Notes: a model not told the origin generated them from the letters alone. Numbered from the stretch's first letter, positions 7,794 through 14,394 are shown. The stretch: 17,497 nt of DNA from Bacillota bacterium (GCA_030706065.1 JAUZPH010000019.1:1-17497), one strand, 5' to 3'. Numbers and translations: made by a program.

Positions 7794-8420
7794 TCAACTT
7801 TGTATTTCTTTTGCCTTTTTTCTTTTTTTTCTAATGACTGCGTATATTATCAGAACGATTACTGCTGCTATGACAAAATAATCTGCTATATGGAGCCAGG
7901 AACGGATTTTTGTCCAATTTTCTCCCATGGCATAGCCGGCATATCCTAGAATGATGCTCCAGATTAAGGAACCGAAGAAAGTATAGGCTGTAAACTTCTT
8001 TACATTCATCTTGCTTATACCTGCAGGCAAAGATATAAAGGTCCTTATTATTGGCATCAATCTGGAGAAGAAGGCTATCTTCTCGCCATATTTGATAAAA
8101 TATTTGTCGCTCATATCCAAATGAGCCTTTGAAAGCTTCAGCTTTTCTGCATACTTTTCCACCAGGGGCCTGCCTCCCTTGGCACCTATGTAATACATTA
8201 AAACCGAGCCAAAGGTCCCACCCAGAGTTCCTACAAGTATGACTATCGGAAGACTGAGCCGGCTGCCGGTATAGGCCTGAGAGGTTAAATAACCGCCAAA
8301 GGGCAGTATAGCTTCACTTGGGATTGGTATACAGGCGCTTTCCAAGGCCATCAGTGAGAAAATACCGAAGTAGCCTAACTTGCCCAAGACGTAGATTACC
8401 CATTGTACAATGAACTCCAT
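7794..8420 (-). CDS. DedA (SNARE-associated/VTT) family membrane protein
   Basis: Polytopic membrane protein of 208 residues with the DedA signatures: P-I-P-S-E-A-I-L-P-F-G-G-Y near residues 33-45, re-entrant-loop glycines, and F-S-R-L-M-P-I-I-R-T-F near 118-128 with the conserved arginines. Some family members (UptA-type) are reported to return undecaprenyl phosphate across the membrane, while others are phospholipid scramblase-like. The ATG is preceded by AAGGAGG at good spacing. It lies 13 bases before uppP on the same transcript, which favours the lipid-carrier role (inference). The tail is lysine-rich and cytoplasmic. A 157-base gap separates it from the EamA gene; no terminator is seen there, so co-transcription is possible. 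Confidence 0.93.
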   Translation of the reverse strand: MEFIVQWVIYVLGKLGYFGIFSLMALESACIPIPSEAILPFGGYLTSQAYTGSRLSLPIVILVGTLGGTFGSVLMYYIGAKGGRPLVEKYAEKLKLSKAHLDMSDKYFIKYGEKIAFFSRLMPIIRTFISLPAGISKMNVKKFTAYTFFGSLIWSIILGYAGYAMGENWTKIRSWLHIADYFVIAAVIVLIIYAVIRKKRKKAKEIQS

Positions 8421-8577
8421 CTTTAGTTGCCTCCTTATGATTTTTCAGGATGTATTTTATGAATAATCCCACATATATTTACACGTAGATTTTTTCATAA
8501 GGTTGCAGAAAACTGATATAAAAATTTACGATGATTTCAAACTAGTTTCTCTCAATTTCAATGGTTTATCCAACTGT

Positions 8578-8994
8578 TTATTTCCACAGCATGACAAAGG
8601 TACCGGCGGTGATGAGACTACCTGCAAGCAAGGTTTTTAAGGTGAATTGTTCTCCCAGGATGAAAAAGGACAAAATAAGCGTAAGAACTATGCTGGATTT
8701 ATCTATAGGTGCAACTTCCGATACATTACCCAGAGCAATGGCTTTATAATAAAACAGCCATGACAAGCCTGTTGCAAGACCGGACAAAATCAAAAACGTC
8801 CAATTCTGTTTTGTCAAATTCCTTACTCCAACCTGGGCGCCGGTTGAGAATACTATACCCCAGGCCAGAACAATAATGACTACTGTTCGGACAGCCGTTG
8901 CCAGATTGGAATCCACACCCTTTATACCTATTTTAGCTAAGATCGATGTTAGAGCAGCGAAGACTGCCGAGAGTATTGCAAATACCTTCCACAT
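8578..8994 (-). CDS. single-domain EamA/DMT-superfamily transporter
   Basis: Small membrane protein of 138 residues with five hydrophobic helices and the EamA pattern: W-K-x-F-A-I-L-S-A-V-F-A-A-L-T-S-I-L-A-K at the start, and L-S-W-L-F-Y-Y-K-A-I-A-L-G then S-S-I-V-L-T-L-I-L-S-F at the end. It is half the usual 10-helix length, so it probably dimerises like other single-domain members. The substrate is unknown. Position upstream of dedA/uppP makes a lipid-linked substrate conceivable, but that is a guess. GGAGGT (complement of 9005-9010) lies nine bases before the ATG. A perfect palindrome about 100 bases upstream may control it. Confidence 0.9.
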   Translation of the reverse strand: MWKVFAILSAVFAALTSILAKIGIKGVDSNLATAVRTVVIIVLAWGIVFSTGAQVGVRNLTKQNWTFLILSGLATGLSWLFYYKAIALGNVSEVAPIDKSSIVLTLILSFFILGEQFTLKTLLAGSLITAGTFVMLWK

Positions 8995-9095
8995 AATAAC
9001 TATACCTCCATATTATAAATTAATTTTAAATAATGGGAACCAAATTTCTAGGCCCACATTAGCATTATACCACCGCCATAAAATTAATTCAGCTG

Positions 9096-9123
9096 CCAAA
9101 GTTTCATACAAATGAAACTTTGG
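9096..9123. promoter_or_regulatory. perfect 12-base-pair palindrome, candidate operator
   Basis: CCAAAGTTTCAT (9096-9107) is repeated inverted at 9112-9123 with a four-base gap. No T-tract follows on either strand, so a terminator is unlikely. On the minus strand it lies just beyond overlapping TATAAT sequences (9134-9144), where it would cover the start region of an EamA transcript. On the plus strand it lies about 60 bases before the mntH fossil and could be what remains of that gene's control region. The protein that would bind is unknown. Confidence 0.4.
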
Positions 9124-9133
9124 AATTTTCTAT

Positions 9134-9144
9134 ATTATATTATA
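9134..9144 (-). promoter_or_regulatory. possible promoter (-10) of the EamA gene
   Basis: Two overlapping TATAAT sequences on the minus strand (9139-9144 and 9134-9139). No good -35 element is found at 16-18 bases upstream, so an activator or extended element would be needed. It lies about 140 bases before the EamA ATG. Confidence 0.3.
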
Positions 9145-9163
9145 GTTTCCACAAATTAAATAA

Positions 9164-9298
9164 AGATTGTTTGCTTTTATAGGCCCGACTTATCTTGTCA
9201 GTGTAGGGTATATGGACCCGGGAAACTAAGCTGTTGAAATTGCGGGAGGCAGTAAATTCGGGTACCGTCTTATATGGTTAATTCTTTTATCCAATAGC
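9164..9298 (+). pseudogene. fossil of a classical manganese Nramp transporter (mntH-like), TM1-TM2 region only
   Basis: The plus strand frame beginning at 9164 reads R-L-F-A-F-I-G-P-T-Y-L-V-S-V-G-Y-M-D-P-G-N, then TAA at 9227-9229, then A-V-E-I-A-G-G-S-K-F-G-Y-R-L-I-W-L-I-L-L-S-N. This is the conserved first-helix motif and following segment of MntH, including the metal-binding D-P-G-N, with the stop replacing the usual tryptophan (family norm D-P-G-N-W). Before 9164 and after about 9298 the similarity disappears, so both the start and about 85% of the protein are lost. It is on the opposite strand to the neighbouring Nramp-related gene and has the classical motif that gene lacks, so it is not a local duplicate of it. 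Confidence 0.85.
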
Positions 9299-9368
9299 TG
9301 TCCTCACTTTAAAATCTATGAGAATGGAATGTTAAATAAGATGAAATACTGATTAAGCTTTAAAAGAA

Positions 9369-9404
9369 AAAATCACAGGCCGATTATAAATAACCTGTGA
9401 TTTT
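9369..9404 (-). terminator. rho-independent terminator of the magnesium operon
   Basis: AAAATCACAGG (9369-9379) pairs perfectly with 9394-9404. On the minus strand the hairpin runs into TTTTTTCTTTT. It lies 54 bases after the stop of the transporter gene. The plus strand also shows a T-rich tail (TTTTATATTT), so it may be bidirectional. Confidence 0.85.
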
Positions 9405-9457
9405 ATATTTCATTTGGGCATACTTTTATTTCTATACGAAATCTTAATAATGTAATC

Positions 9458-10720
9458 CTATTTAAGAATTTTTCCAAGCAGCGGCTGAATTGTTATAAAG
9501 ATGGTTAAGGTTATTAATATGACTATGGTTATCCATCCAACCCAGTTCTTTAACTTGGTATTTACATAGCTTCCCATAATCTCCCGGTTGTTAACCATAA
9601 GCATCATGCATATTAAAACCACAGGCAGCAGCATACCGTTAAATATCTGTGATATATAAGAAATAGTAATCAGCGGTGCTCCCGGCCACAATATGATTAT
9701 CACGCCGATGGTTATTATAGCCGTAAACAATACATAGAATTGTGGAGCTTCATCAAGTTTTTTATCCACTCCTGCTTCAAAGCCGAAAGCCTCACAGATG
9801 TAAAAGGCTGTAGCCAGCGGCAGTATTGTAGCGGAGAAGAAGGAAGCTACCAGGAGCCCAAAGGCAAAAATTTGAGATGCAAGGGCACCGGCTAGTGGCT
9901 TTAAAGCTGCTGCAGCATCTCTAGCCTCATTAATCTGGATTCCATTTTTGTTAAGAGTAGCGGCACAGGCCACAACTATGAAGAAGGCCACCACAACGGT
10001 AATAACGCAGCCAACCATGACATCCCAAAACTCGTATTTATAATCCTTTATACTTATTCCTTTTTCTATAACCGCCGACTGCATATAGAACTGCATCCAG
10101 GGAGCAATAGTAGTACCAACGAGTCCTATTACCATGCCTAAATAATCCGAATTCATTTCTATATCAGGTCTAATGAAGGAACTGCCTATCTCATTCCAGT
10201 TTGGATGAGCCAGAAGCGCAGAGACTATATAGGAAAGAAGAAATACGCTGAAAACAAGGAAAATCTTTTCTACTGATTTATAGGTGCCTTTCACAACCAA
10301 AAACCATACCAAAATTGCTCCAATGGGTACGGAGATATATTTACTTATGTTGAAAACATCCATACTTCCGGCAATACCGGCAAACTCAGTGGCAGTGTTG
10401 CCGATATCTGCAATAATCAAACCGATGAAAATAAAGAAGGTTACTCTGACACCGAAGTTCTCTCTTATTAAATCCGCCAGCCCTTTTCTTGTAACAATAC
10501 CCATCCTCGCATTCATTTCCTGTACTACCAGCAGTGCTATGAAAGCCGGTATCAGGGTCCACAGCAATTTGTAGCCGTAATGGGCTCCTGCCAGGGAGTA
10601 AGTGGTAATACCACCTGCATCATTATCCACGCTTCCTGTAATAATTCCTGGTCCTAATATAGACAGGAAAATAAGAAAACTTGCAAATCTGCTTTTTCTA
10701 TTATTAACTTTTTCAACCAT
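9458..10720 (-). CDS. Nramp-related magnesium transporter (NRMT type)
   Basis: Eleven-helix-type transporter of 420 residues, Nramp fold (COG1914). At the first-helix metal site, where manganese/iron Nramps have D-P-G-N, this protein has D32-N33-D34-A35-G36-G37. At the sixth helix, where Nramps have (A/M)-P-H with a metal-binding methionine, it has I-A206-P207-W208. Loss of the soft methionine ligand and the DNDAGG signature are features of Nramp-related Mg2+ transporters (NRMTs), first shown for a Clostridium acetobutylicum M-box-controlled gene. The upstream M-box riboswitch supports Mg2+ as substrate. AAGGAGGT lies seven bases before the ATG and partly within the end of the upstream gene's spacer (15 bases), so the two genes are co-expressed. 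Mn2+ transport is unlikely but untested here. Confidence 0.93.
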   Translation of the reverse strand: MVEKVNNRKSRFASFLIFLSILGPGIITGSVDNDAGGITTYSLAGAHYGYKLLWTLIPAFIALLVVQEMNARMGIVTRKGLADLIRENFGVRVTFFIFIGLIIADIGNTATEFAGIAGSMDVFNISKYISVPIGAILVWFLVVKGTYKSVEKIFLVFSVFLLSYIVSALLAHPNWNEIGSSFIRPDIEMNSDYLGMVIGLVGTTIAPWMQFYMQSAVIEKGISIKDYKYEFWDVMVGCVITVVVAFFIVVACAATLNKNGIQINEARDAAAALKPLAGALASQIFAFGLLVASFFSATILPLATAFYICEAFGFEAGVDKKLDEAPQFYVLFTAIITIGVIIILWPGAPLITISYISQIFNGMLLPVVLICMMLMVNNREIMGSYVNTKLKNWVGWITIVILITLTIFITIQPLLGKILK

Positions 10721-10735
10721 TTAAGAGACCTCCTT

Positions 10736-11965
10736 CTAACTGATTTTTCTTTTGTTTTTCATCAATTCATATACTACATCATTGATGATAACATTGCCCA
10801 TCAGTCTCTTTTGCTCGTCTACAATAGGAGTGGACACCAGACTGTATTTAAACATGGTTTTTATGAGGTCTTCTACTTCTTCCGTATCATACATGAATAT
10901 AAAATTCTTTTTCATGATGCTTTTAATGCTGGAGTTAGGTTCTGTTAAAACCAGATCCATTAAAGATACGGTCCCTTTAAGCTTATTTTCTCCATTCACC
11001 ACATATATGGAATAGCTCAATTCTTCTTCAGGCTTCAGCTCTCTCAAAGAATTTATTACTTCAAAAACGGAACAATTTTCATTAAAGAAAATGAAATCAG
11101 TACTCATAATGCTGCCTATCAAGTTGTCATCATATTCCATTAACTCTCTTACTTCATCGGAGGCTTCCTTTTCCATGCTGTTTAAAATCTCTTCCGCCTT
11201 GAAGTCAGTGAGGCCATCCAAAATATCTGCAACCTCATCAGCAGGCATTTCCTCCAAAATATCGGCTGCTTTGTCCGTGGATAGTCCATTAATAACGCTT
11301 ACCTGTGCATCTTCCTCCATTTCTTCCAGTACATCTGCGGCCCTGTCATTGCCAAGGCTGTTTAAAATGGATATACCGGTGTTGGTATCAAAGTCTTCAA
11401 TTATATCTGCCAAATCTGCAGGATGAAGAATTGATAATTTGTTATAGTTCTTTGAAAGCTTGATACTTTCATTGTTTGAAAATACAGCCTCTACGTCTTT
11501 CCAAAGTATTAAGGAACTGGGAAGCTTTGAGCTAATAGCCTTAATGGGCTTGGCAAGGCCGATACGTCTCAATAGGCCTTCAAGCCCTATATCAACTGCA
11601 ACGACAAAAATCCCCGAATTTGATACTGCAAGGCTTATGTCATTTACTCTAACTACCTTTCGACCGTTAACATCCACAATCTGCTGATCCAGCACATGCT
11701 TGCGGATAAACATAACATTATCCGAGTTAGCCTCAGCCATTTTATTACAGGTTAGCACATATTGGCCCTTGCGTTTTTCTATAGTAAAATTGCTCCAGTC
11801 AAGATATTTAATCCCATCATTTGTTTTTGTCTTAACGGCAACAACCTTTGGGTTGCTGAGCTCGTTTATTATTCCTAAATCCTTTAACTTTCCAATGACA
11901 TTATTATCTTTATCATATATTTTATTGCCTAAAATCCTGCTTAGATAAAATCTGTTCGTTTCCAC
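10736..11965 (-). CDS. soluble PRC-barrel / MgtE_N / CBS-pair protein (MgtE-like Mg2+ sensor without pore)
   Basis: Cytosolic protein of 409 residues. Two PRC-barrel-like segments (about 5-75 and 85-165) precede an MgtE intracellular N domain (about 175-280) with repeated A-D-(I/V)-L-(E/D)-x-(M/L) helices. Two CBS motifs follow (about 283-340 and 345-405; L-I-G-S-I-M-S-T-D-F and S-T-P-I-V-D...L-M-G-N-V-I). In MgtE these domains bind Mg2+ and close the channel, but here the five-helix pore is missing. GTG at 11965 is preferred over GTG at 11974 because AAGGAG (complement of 11974-11979) has an eight-base spacer to the former and overlaps the latter. It is the first large gene of the M-box operon and precedes the transporter by 15 bases, so a regulatory subunit for that transporter is likely (inference). 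Confidence 0.9.
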   Translation of the reverse strand: METNRFYLSRILGNKIYDKDNNVIGKLKDLGIINELSNPKVVAVKTKTNDGIKYLDWSNFTIEKRKGQYVLTCNKMAEANSDNVMFIRKHVLDQQIVDVNGRKVVRVNDISLAVSNSGIFVVAVDIGLEGLLRRIGLAKPIKAISSKLPSSLILWKDVEAVFSNNESIKLSKNYNKLSILHPADLADIIEDFDTNTGISILNSLGNDRAADVLEEMEEDAQVSVINGLSTDKAADILEEMPADEVADILDGLTDFKAEEILNSMEKEASDEVRELMEYDDNLIGSIMSTDFIFFNENCSVFEVINSLRELKPEEELSYSIYVVNGENKLKGTVSLMDLVLTEPNSSIKSIMKKNFIFMYDTEEVEDLIKTMFKYSLVSTPIVDEQKRLMGNVIINDVVYELMKNKRKIS

Positions 11966-12077
11966 AACAATCACTCCTTTTTGACAGGTGGCTATTTATA
12001 TTTATGAAAAATAACCACGTTTTATTTTGTGTTAGTTTTTTATTATTAATCTTACTATGATAAGGGTCACTTTCCAT
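11922..12077 (-). CDS. 51-residue leader ORF beginning M-E-S-D-P, candidate Mg2+-sensing leader peptide
   Basis: The ATG at 12077 has one of the best ribosome binding sites in the window: AGGAGGTGA (complement of 12083-12091) with about six bases of spacing. It lies just after the riboswitch terminator. The peptide starts M-E-S-D-P-Y-H-S, continues Asn/Lys-rich, and ends TAA inside the next gene, overlapping its GTG start (11965) in a different frame. E. coli MgtL, a Mg2+-sensing leader peptide, starts M-E-P-D-P, and acidic/proline starts are known to destabilise ribosomes at low Mg2+. Function is inferred from this short match and position. The later residues do not look like a folded domain, so a plain uORF or chance frame is the alternative. 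Confidence 0.5.
   Translation of the reverse strand: MESDPYHSKINNKKLTQNKTWLFFININSHLSKRSDCCGNEQILSKQDFRQ
11988..12018 (-). promoter_or_regulatory. hairpin between leader ORF and the MgtE-like gene's ribosome binding site
   Basis: On the minus strand GTGGTTATTT (12018-12009) pairs with AAATAGCCAC (11997-11988), ten pairs with one G-U, and an 11-base loop. It lies within the leader ORF and ends eight bases before the AAGGAG of the downstream gene. Ribosomes reading the leader would unfold it. No T-tract follows, so it is not a terminator. Confidence 0.45.
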
Positions 12078-12094
12078 AAATTTCACCTCCTGAA

Positions 12095-12123
12095 CAAAAA
12101 GCAAAAGAGCCCGAAAGGCTCCT
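12095..12123 (-). terminator. M-box expression-platform terminator
   Basis: Minus-strand GAGCC (12121-12117) pairs with GGCTC (12111-12107) around a short loop, extended by weak flanking pairs, followed by TTTTGCTTTTT. The 5' arm with flank (TAGGAGCCT) is an exact complement of AGGCTCCTA at the 5' end of the aptamer (12276-12268), which would form the antiterminator when Mg2+ is low. Confidence 0.85.
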
Positions 12124-12145
12124 AAAAATCAACAACAAATTTCAT

Positions 12146-12280
12146 TGAGTTTTAGCACTATATGGCTTTGGATTTAATCCAGCTGCATTAAGTAAAACCT
12201 TAATCCGATAGTACCTGTTCACCCCTTGGCGTCTTTCGATGTTTCGGGGCAGCAGCGTGTATCCATATAGGAGCCTCACA
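12146..12280 (-). promoter_or_regulatory. M-box (ykoK) magnesium riboswitch aptamer
   Basis: Mg2+-binding RNA that shuts off downstream transcription when Mg2+ is plentiful. Conserved blocks are visible in order on the minus strand: GTGAGGCTCCTATATGGA, ACGCTGCTGCCC, AAAGACGCCAAGGGGT (with GAACAG following), TTAATGCAGCTGGA, and CCATATAGTGCTAAAACTC. Closing pairs are TGAG (12278-12275) with CTCA (12149-12146), and CTATATGG with CCATATAG. The switch terminator follows 23 bases later. The controlled genes are the leader ORF, the MgtE-like protein and the NRMT transporter. Confidence 0.95.
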
Positions 12281-12310
12281 TAAAAATATAAATATTTATT
12301 GCACTACTAT

Positions 12311-12338
12311 AGTATACTACCGGATTCTAAAAGTGCAA
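12311..12338 (-). promoter_or_regulatory. sigma-A-type promoter of the magnesium operon
   Basis: Minus strand TTGCAC (12338-12333), 16-base spacer, TATACT (12316-12311). The expected start near 12303 is about 25 bases before the riboswitch aptamer. Confidence 0.7.
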
Positions 12339-12575
12339 CTGTATTTAAGCAAATTTAGTCAAATTTCTTTATAGTTGATTGTGGTTATCAATTGCGACGT
12401 AATAGTTTGTTTTTTCGCTGGTTATCGCCGATTTAAACTGATATACAGTGGTAAGATGTCTAGCTAATTTATATGGTATAAATTAATTAAGGAATTCATT
12501 GACACCAAGAAGCATTAACAATATGCCTGAAAAGAGCGGCGAATATTATCCCAGGATAAAAATGGCCCTAAAGAT
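12339..12575. other. intergenic stretch between divergent units
   Basis: AT-rich sequence between the magnesium-operon promoter and the broken ApbE gene. It should hold the start of that gene, but no signal peptide, binding site or promoter can be recognised, so this end is probably decayed too. Confidence 0.4.
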
Positions 12576-13503
12576 GTGACAGCTGCTGTAGTAAAATTTG
12601 CCGGTAAACCTAAGATGCCGCCATGAAAAGAATAGACGAGATGGACAAGATGGCGAGCAGCTCCATCGATACCAGCGATATCAGCAAAATCAATCAGGCG
12701 GCCGGTGAAGCCTATGTAAAGGTACATCCCGAGATTCTAAAGATGTTAAACACTGCGGTAAAGTATTCTCAGCTTACAGATGGAGCCTTTGATATAACCG
12801 TAGGGCCGCTGATAAAGCTTTGGGGTATCGGAACAGACAAACAGAAGGTTCCGGCTGATTCTGAAATAAATACACTGTTTCTCTGGTAGGTTATAAAAAT
12901 ATAAGTATTGATGAGGCAAACAGCAGCGTCAAGCTTCTGAAGAAAGGCATGTCCATAGATCTTGGCGGAATAGCAAAGGGCTTCACTGATGATGAAATTC
13001 TGAAGGTTCTCAAGAAATATAATATTACCGGCGCTTTGATAAATCTTGGAGGCAGTTCCATATATACTTACGGCAATAAGCCGGATGGGACACCATGGAC
13101 TGTAGGTATTCAGCACCCGAGAAAAGAGAGGAACCAGGGGTATTTGGCTGTCATCAAGATGCCAGAAGAGGCACTTTCAACCTCCGGTGATTATGAAAAG
13201 TATTTTATACAGGATGGAAAGAGATATTGCCATATTATAAGTCCATTCACAGGCTATCCTGCAGAATCGGGAGTGATAAGCGACAGTATCATTATAGACA
13301 AAAATGTCCCGGATAGTAATATGCTGGCGGATTTACTGACAAAGGTTACCTTTGTAATGGGGGTGGATAAAGGTATGAAAATCATAAACAGCATACCCGG
13401 CGTGTCTTGTATCGCTGAAACCTCGGATTTCAAGATTTACAAGTCCTCGTCCTGGAAAACACCTTTAGAGGATTTAAGCACAGACTTCAAATTGGCAAAT
13501 TAA
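12576..13503 (+). pseudogene. apbE: broken ApbE-type FAD:protein FMN transferase
   Basis: ApbE attaches FMN to threonine residues of respiratory flavoproteins (e.g. Rnf/Nqr subunits) outside the membrane. Segment 12623-12876 encodes K-R-I-D-E-M-D-K-M-A-S onward to D-G-A-F-D-I-T-V-G-P-L and L-W-G-I-G. The frame then ends at a TAG (12887-12889). The matching continuation V-S-L-V-G-Y-K-N-I-S-I-D begins at 12877 in another frame and runs to 13503, with D-L-G-G-I-A-K-G, S-T-S-G-D-Y-E-K-Y-F, H-I-I-S-P-F-T-G-Y-P and M-L-A-D-L-L-T. One base is missing around 12870-12880. A second shift probably lies near 12613-12622, where V-V-K-F-A-G-K-P-K precedes A-A-M-K-R-I-D-E. The signal peptide/lipobox is not found. 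Catalytic motifs are otherwise well kept, so the damage looks recent, or is sequencing error. Confidence 0.85.
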
Positions 13504-13510
13504 TGATAGA

Positions 13511-13550
13511 AGAAGGACGGAGCGGCATCTGCTGCTTCCTTCTTTATTTT
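13511..13550 (+). terminator. terminator after the ApbE remnant
   Basis: AGAAGGA (13511-13517) pairs with TCCTTCT (13537-13543). An inner AGCGGC/GCTGCT stem has loop ATCT and a three-base bulge, and TTATTTT follows. It separates the ApbE remnant from the convergent deacetylase gene and may serve both. Confidence 0.7.
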
Positions 13551-13556
13551 CTAGTT

Positions 13557-14309
13557 CTAGTTTGGTTTATTATTAGTATGAACCGGTTGTTTAAATTTAA
13601 AATAGTATTCCGGTGTATTATCCAGAATGGGGACAAATTCGTAGCTCAAGCCTTTATAATACTTTATAATTTCCGGCAGGGCCTTGACGGTATTTATATT
13701 GGTGGAGTTGGTGTGAGCCAGGATTATATTCCTTGTATAACCGGGCTTAAAGGTTTCTGCATTCCTAACCAGTTTGTTGACAGGTGTACTTCCATTCTTG
13801 CCGTCTTGTATATCCACATTCCAGTCAAAAACTCTCATATTGTTACTATGCAACTTTGCAAGCAAATCTCCTGATAAGCGGTTCATGCTGCCTCCAGGAA
13901 ATCGGATTATAGATGGTGATATTCCTAAAACGCCATGAATTTGTTCTCTGGTTTTCAACATCTCTTTGATTAAGGCATCATCACTGTAGTACTGCTTTGT
14001 GTATTTATGACTATAAGTGTGCAGTCCTATACTATGACCCTCTTTATAAATTCTTTTCAAAATACGCTCACGTCCGGGTATCTGTTTACCAACCACAAAA
14101 AAGGTAGCCTTAATATTATATTCCTTTAGAACGTCCAGAATTTGCTCGGTGATAATTGGAATAGGACCGTCATCAAAAGTTAAGTAAACCCTCATGTCGT
14201 TGTCTGTTTTATCACATGGCACTGATGCTGTTTCCACGGCAGGCAGGAGATTTAAAATTATATAAAAAGCAATGCTAAAAGGAAGAATGAATCGCTTTAT
14301 TAGCTTCAA
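13557..14309 (-). CDS. secreted polysaccharide deacetylase (NodB domain, CE4 family)
   Basis: Removes acetyl groups from N-acetylated glycans such as peptidoglycan, chitin-like or xylan-derived polymers, using a divalent metal. The protein of 250 residues starts with a membrane/signal segment (about 7-28). All CE4 motifs are present: T-F-D46-D47-G-P, H97-T-Y-S-H101 (metal ligands), R-F-P-G-G near 136-140, D-W-N near 163, and L-A-H near 195. The D-H-H metal site is therefore complete. The start is TTG at 14309, preceded by GAAAGGAC about ten bases upstream; no ATG fits before the signal sequence. It resembles clostridial PdaA/YlxY-type deacetylases, but peptidoglycan versus exogenous glycan substrate cannot be settled. 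Confidence 0.92.
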   Translation of the reverse strand: MKLIKRFILPFSIAFYIILNLLPAVETASVPCDKTDNDMRVYLTFDDGPIPIITEQILDVLKEYNIKATFFVVGKQIPGRERILKRIYKEGHSIGLHTYSHKYTKQYYSDDALIKEMLKTREQIHGVLGISPSIIRFPGGSMNRLSGDLLAKLHSNNMRVFDWNVDIQDGKNGSTPVNKLVRNAETFKPGYTRNIILAHTNSTNINTVKALPEIIKYYKGLSYEFVPILDNTPEYYFKFKQPVHTNNKPN

Positions 14310-14364
14310 ATTTATTCAGTCCTTTCGAGTTATTTGAGGGTAACTATGTCGAACATACATTATT

Positions 14365-14394
14365 AGTATATCTTAATAAGGCATTTAAAGTCAT
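14365..14394 (-). promoter_or_regulatory. candidate promoter of the deacetylase gene
   Basis: Minus strand ATGACT (14394-14389), 18-base spacer, TATACT (14370-14365), about 55 bases before the TTG start. The -35 matches four of six consensus positions. Confidence 0.4.

Noticed and set aside
9180..9300. GGACCCGGGAAACTAAGCTG-like text first looked like a riboswitch (guanidine or c-di-GMP type)
   Set aside because: Translation on the plus strand gives a clear MntH first-helix motif, which explains the sequence. No riboswitch core fits.
11091..11426. Ser-rich plus-strand frames at 10752-11948
   Set aside because: Antisense shadows of the MgtE-like gene, created by its Glu/Asp/Leu-rich codons.
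11922..12104. Longer version of the leader ORF starting at TTG 12104 (60 codons)
   Set aside because: The start falls in the terminator T-tract region with no binding site. The ATG at 12077 has AGGAGGTGA at correct spacing.
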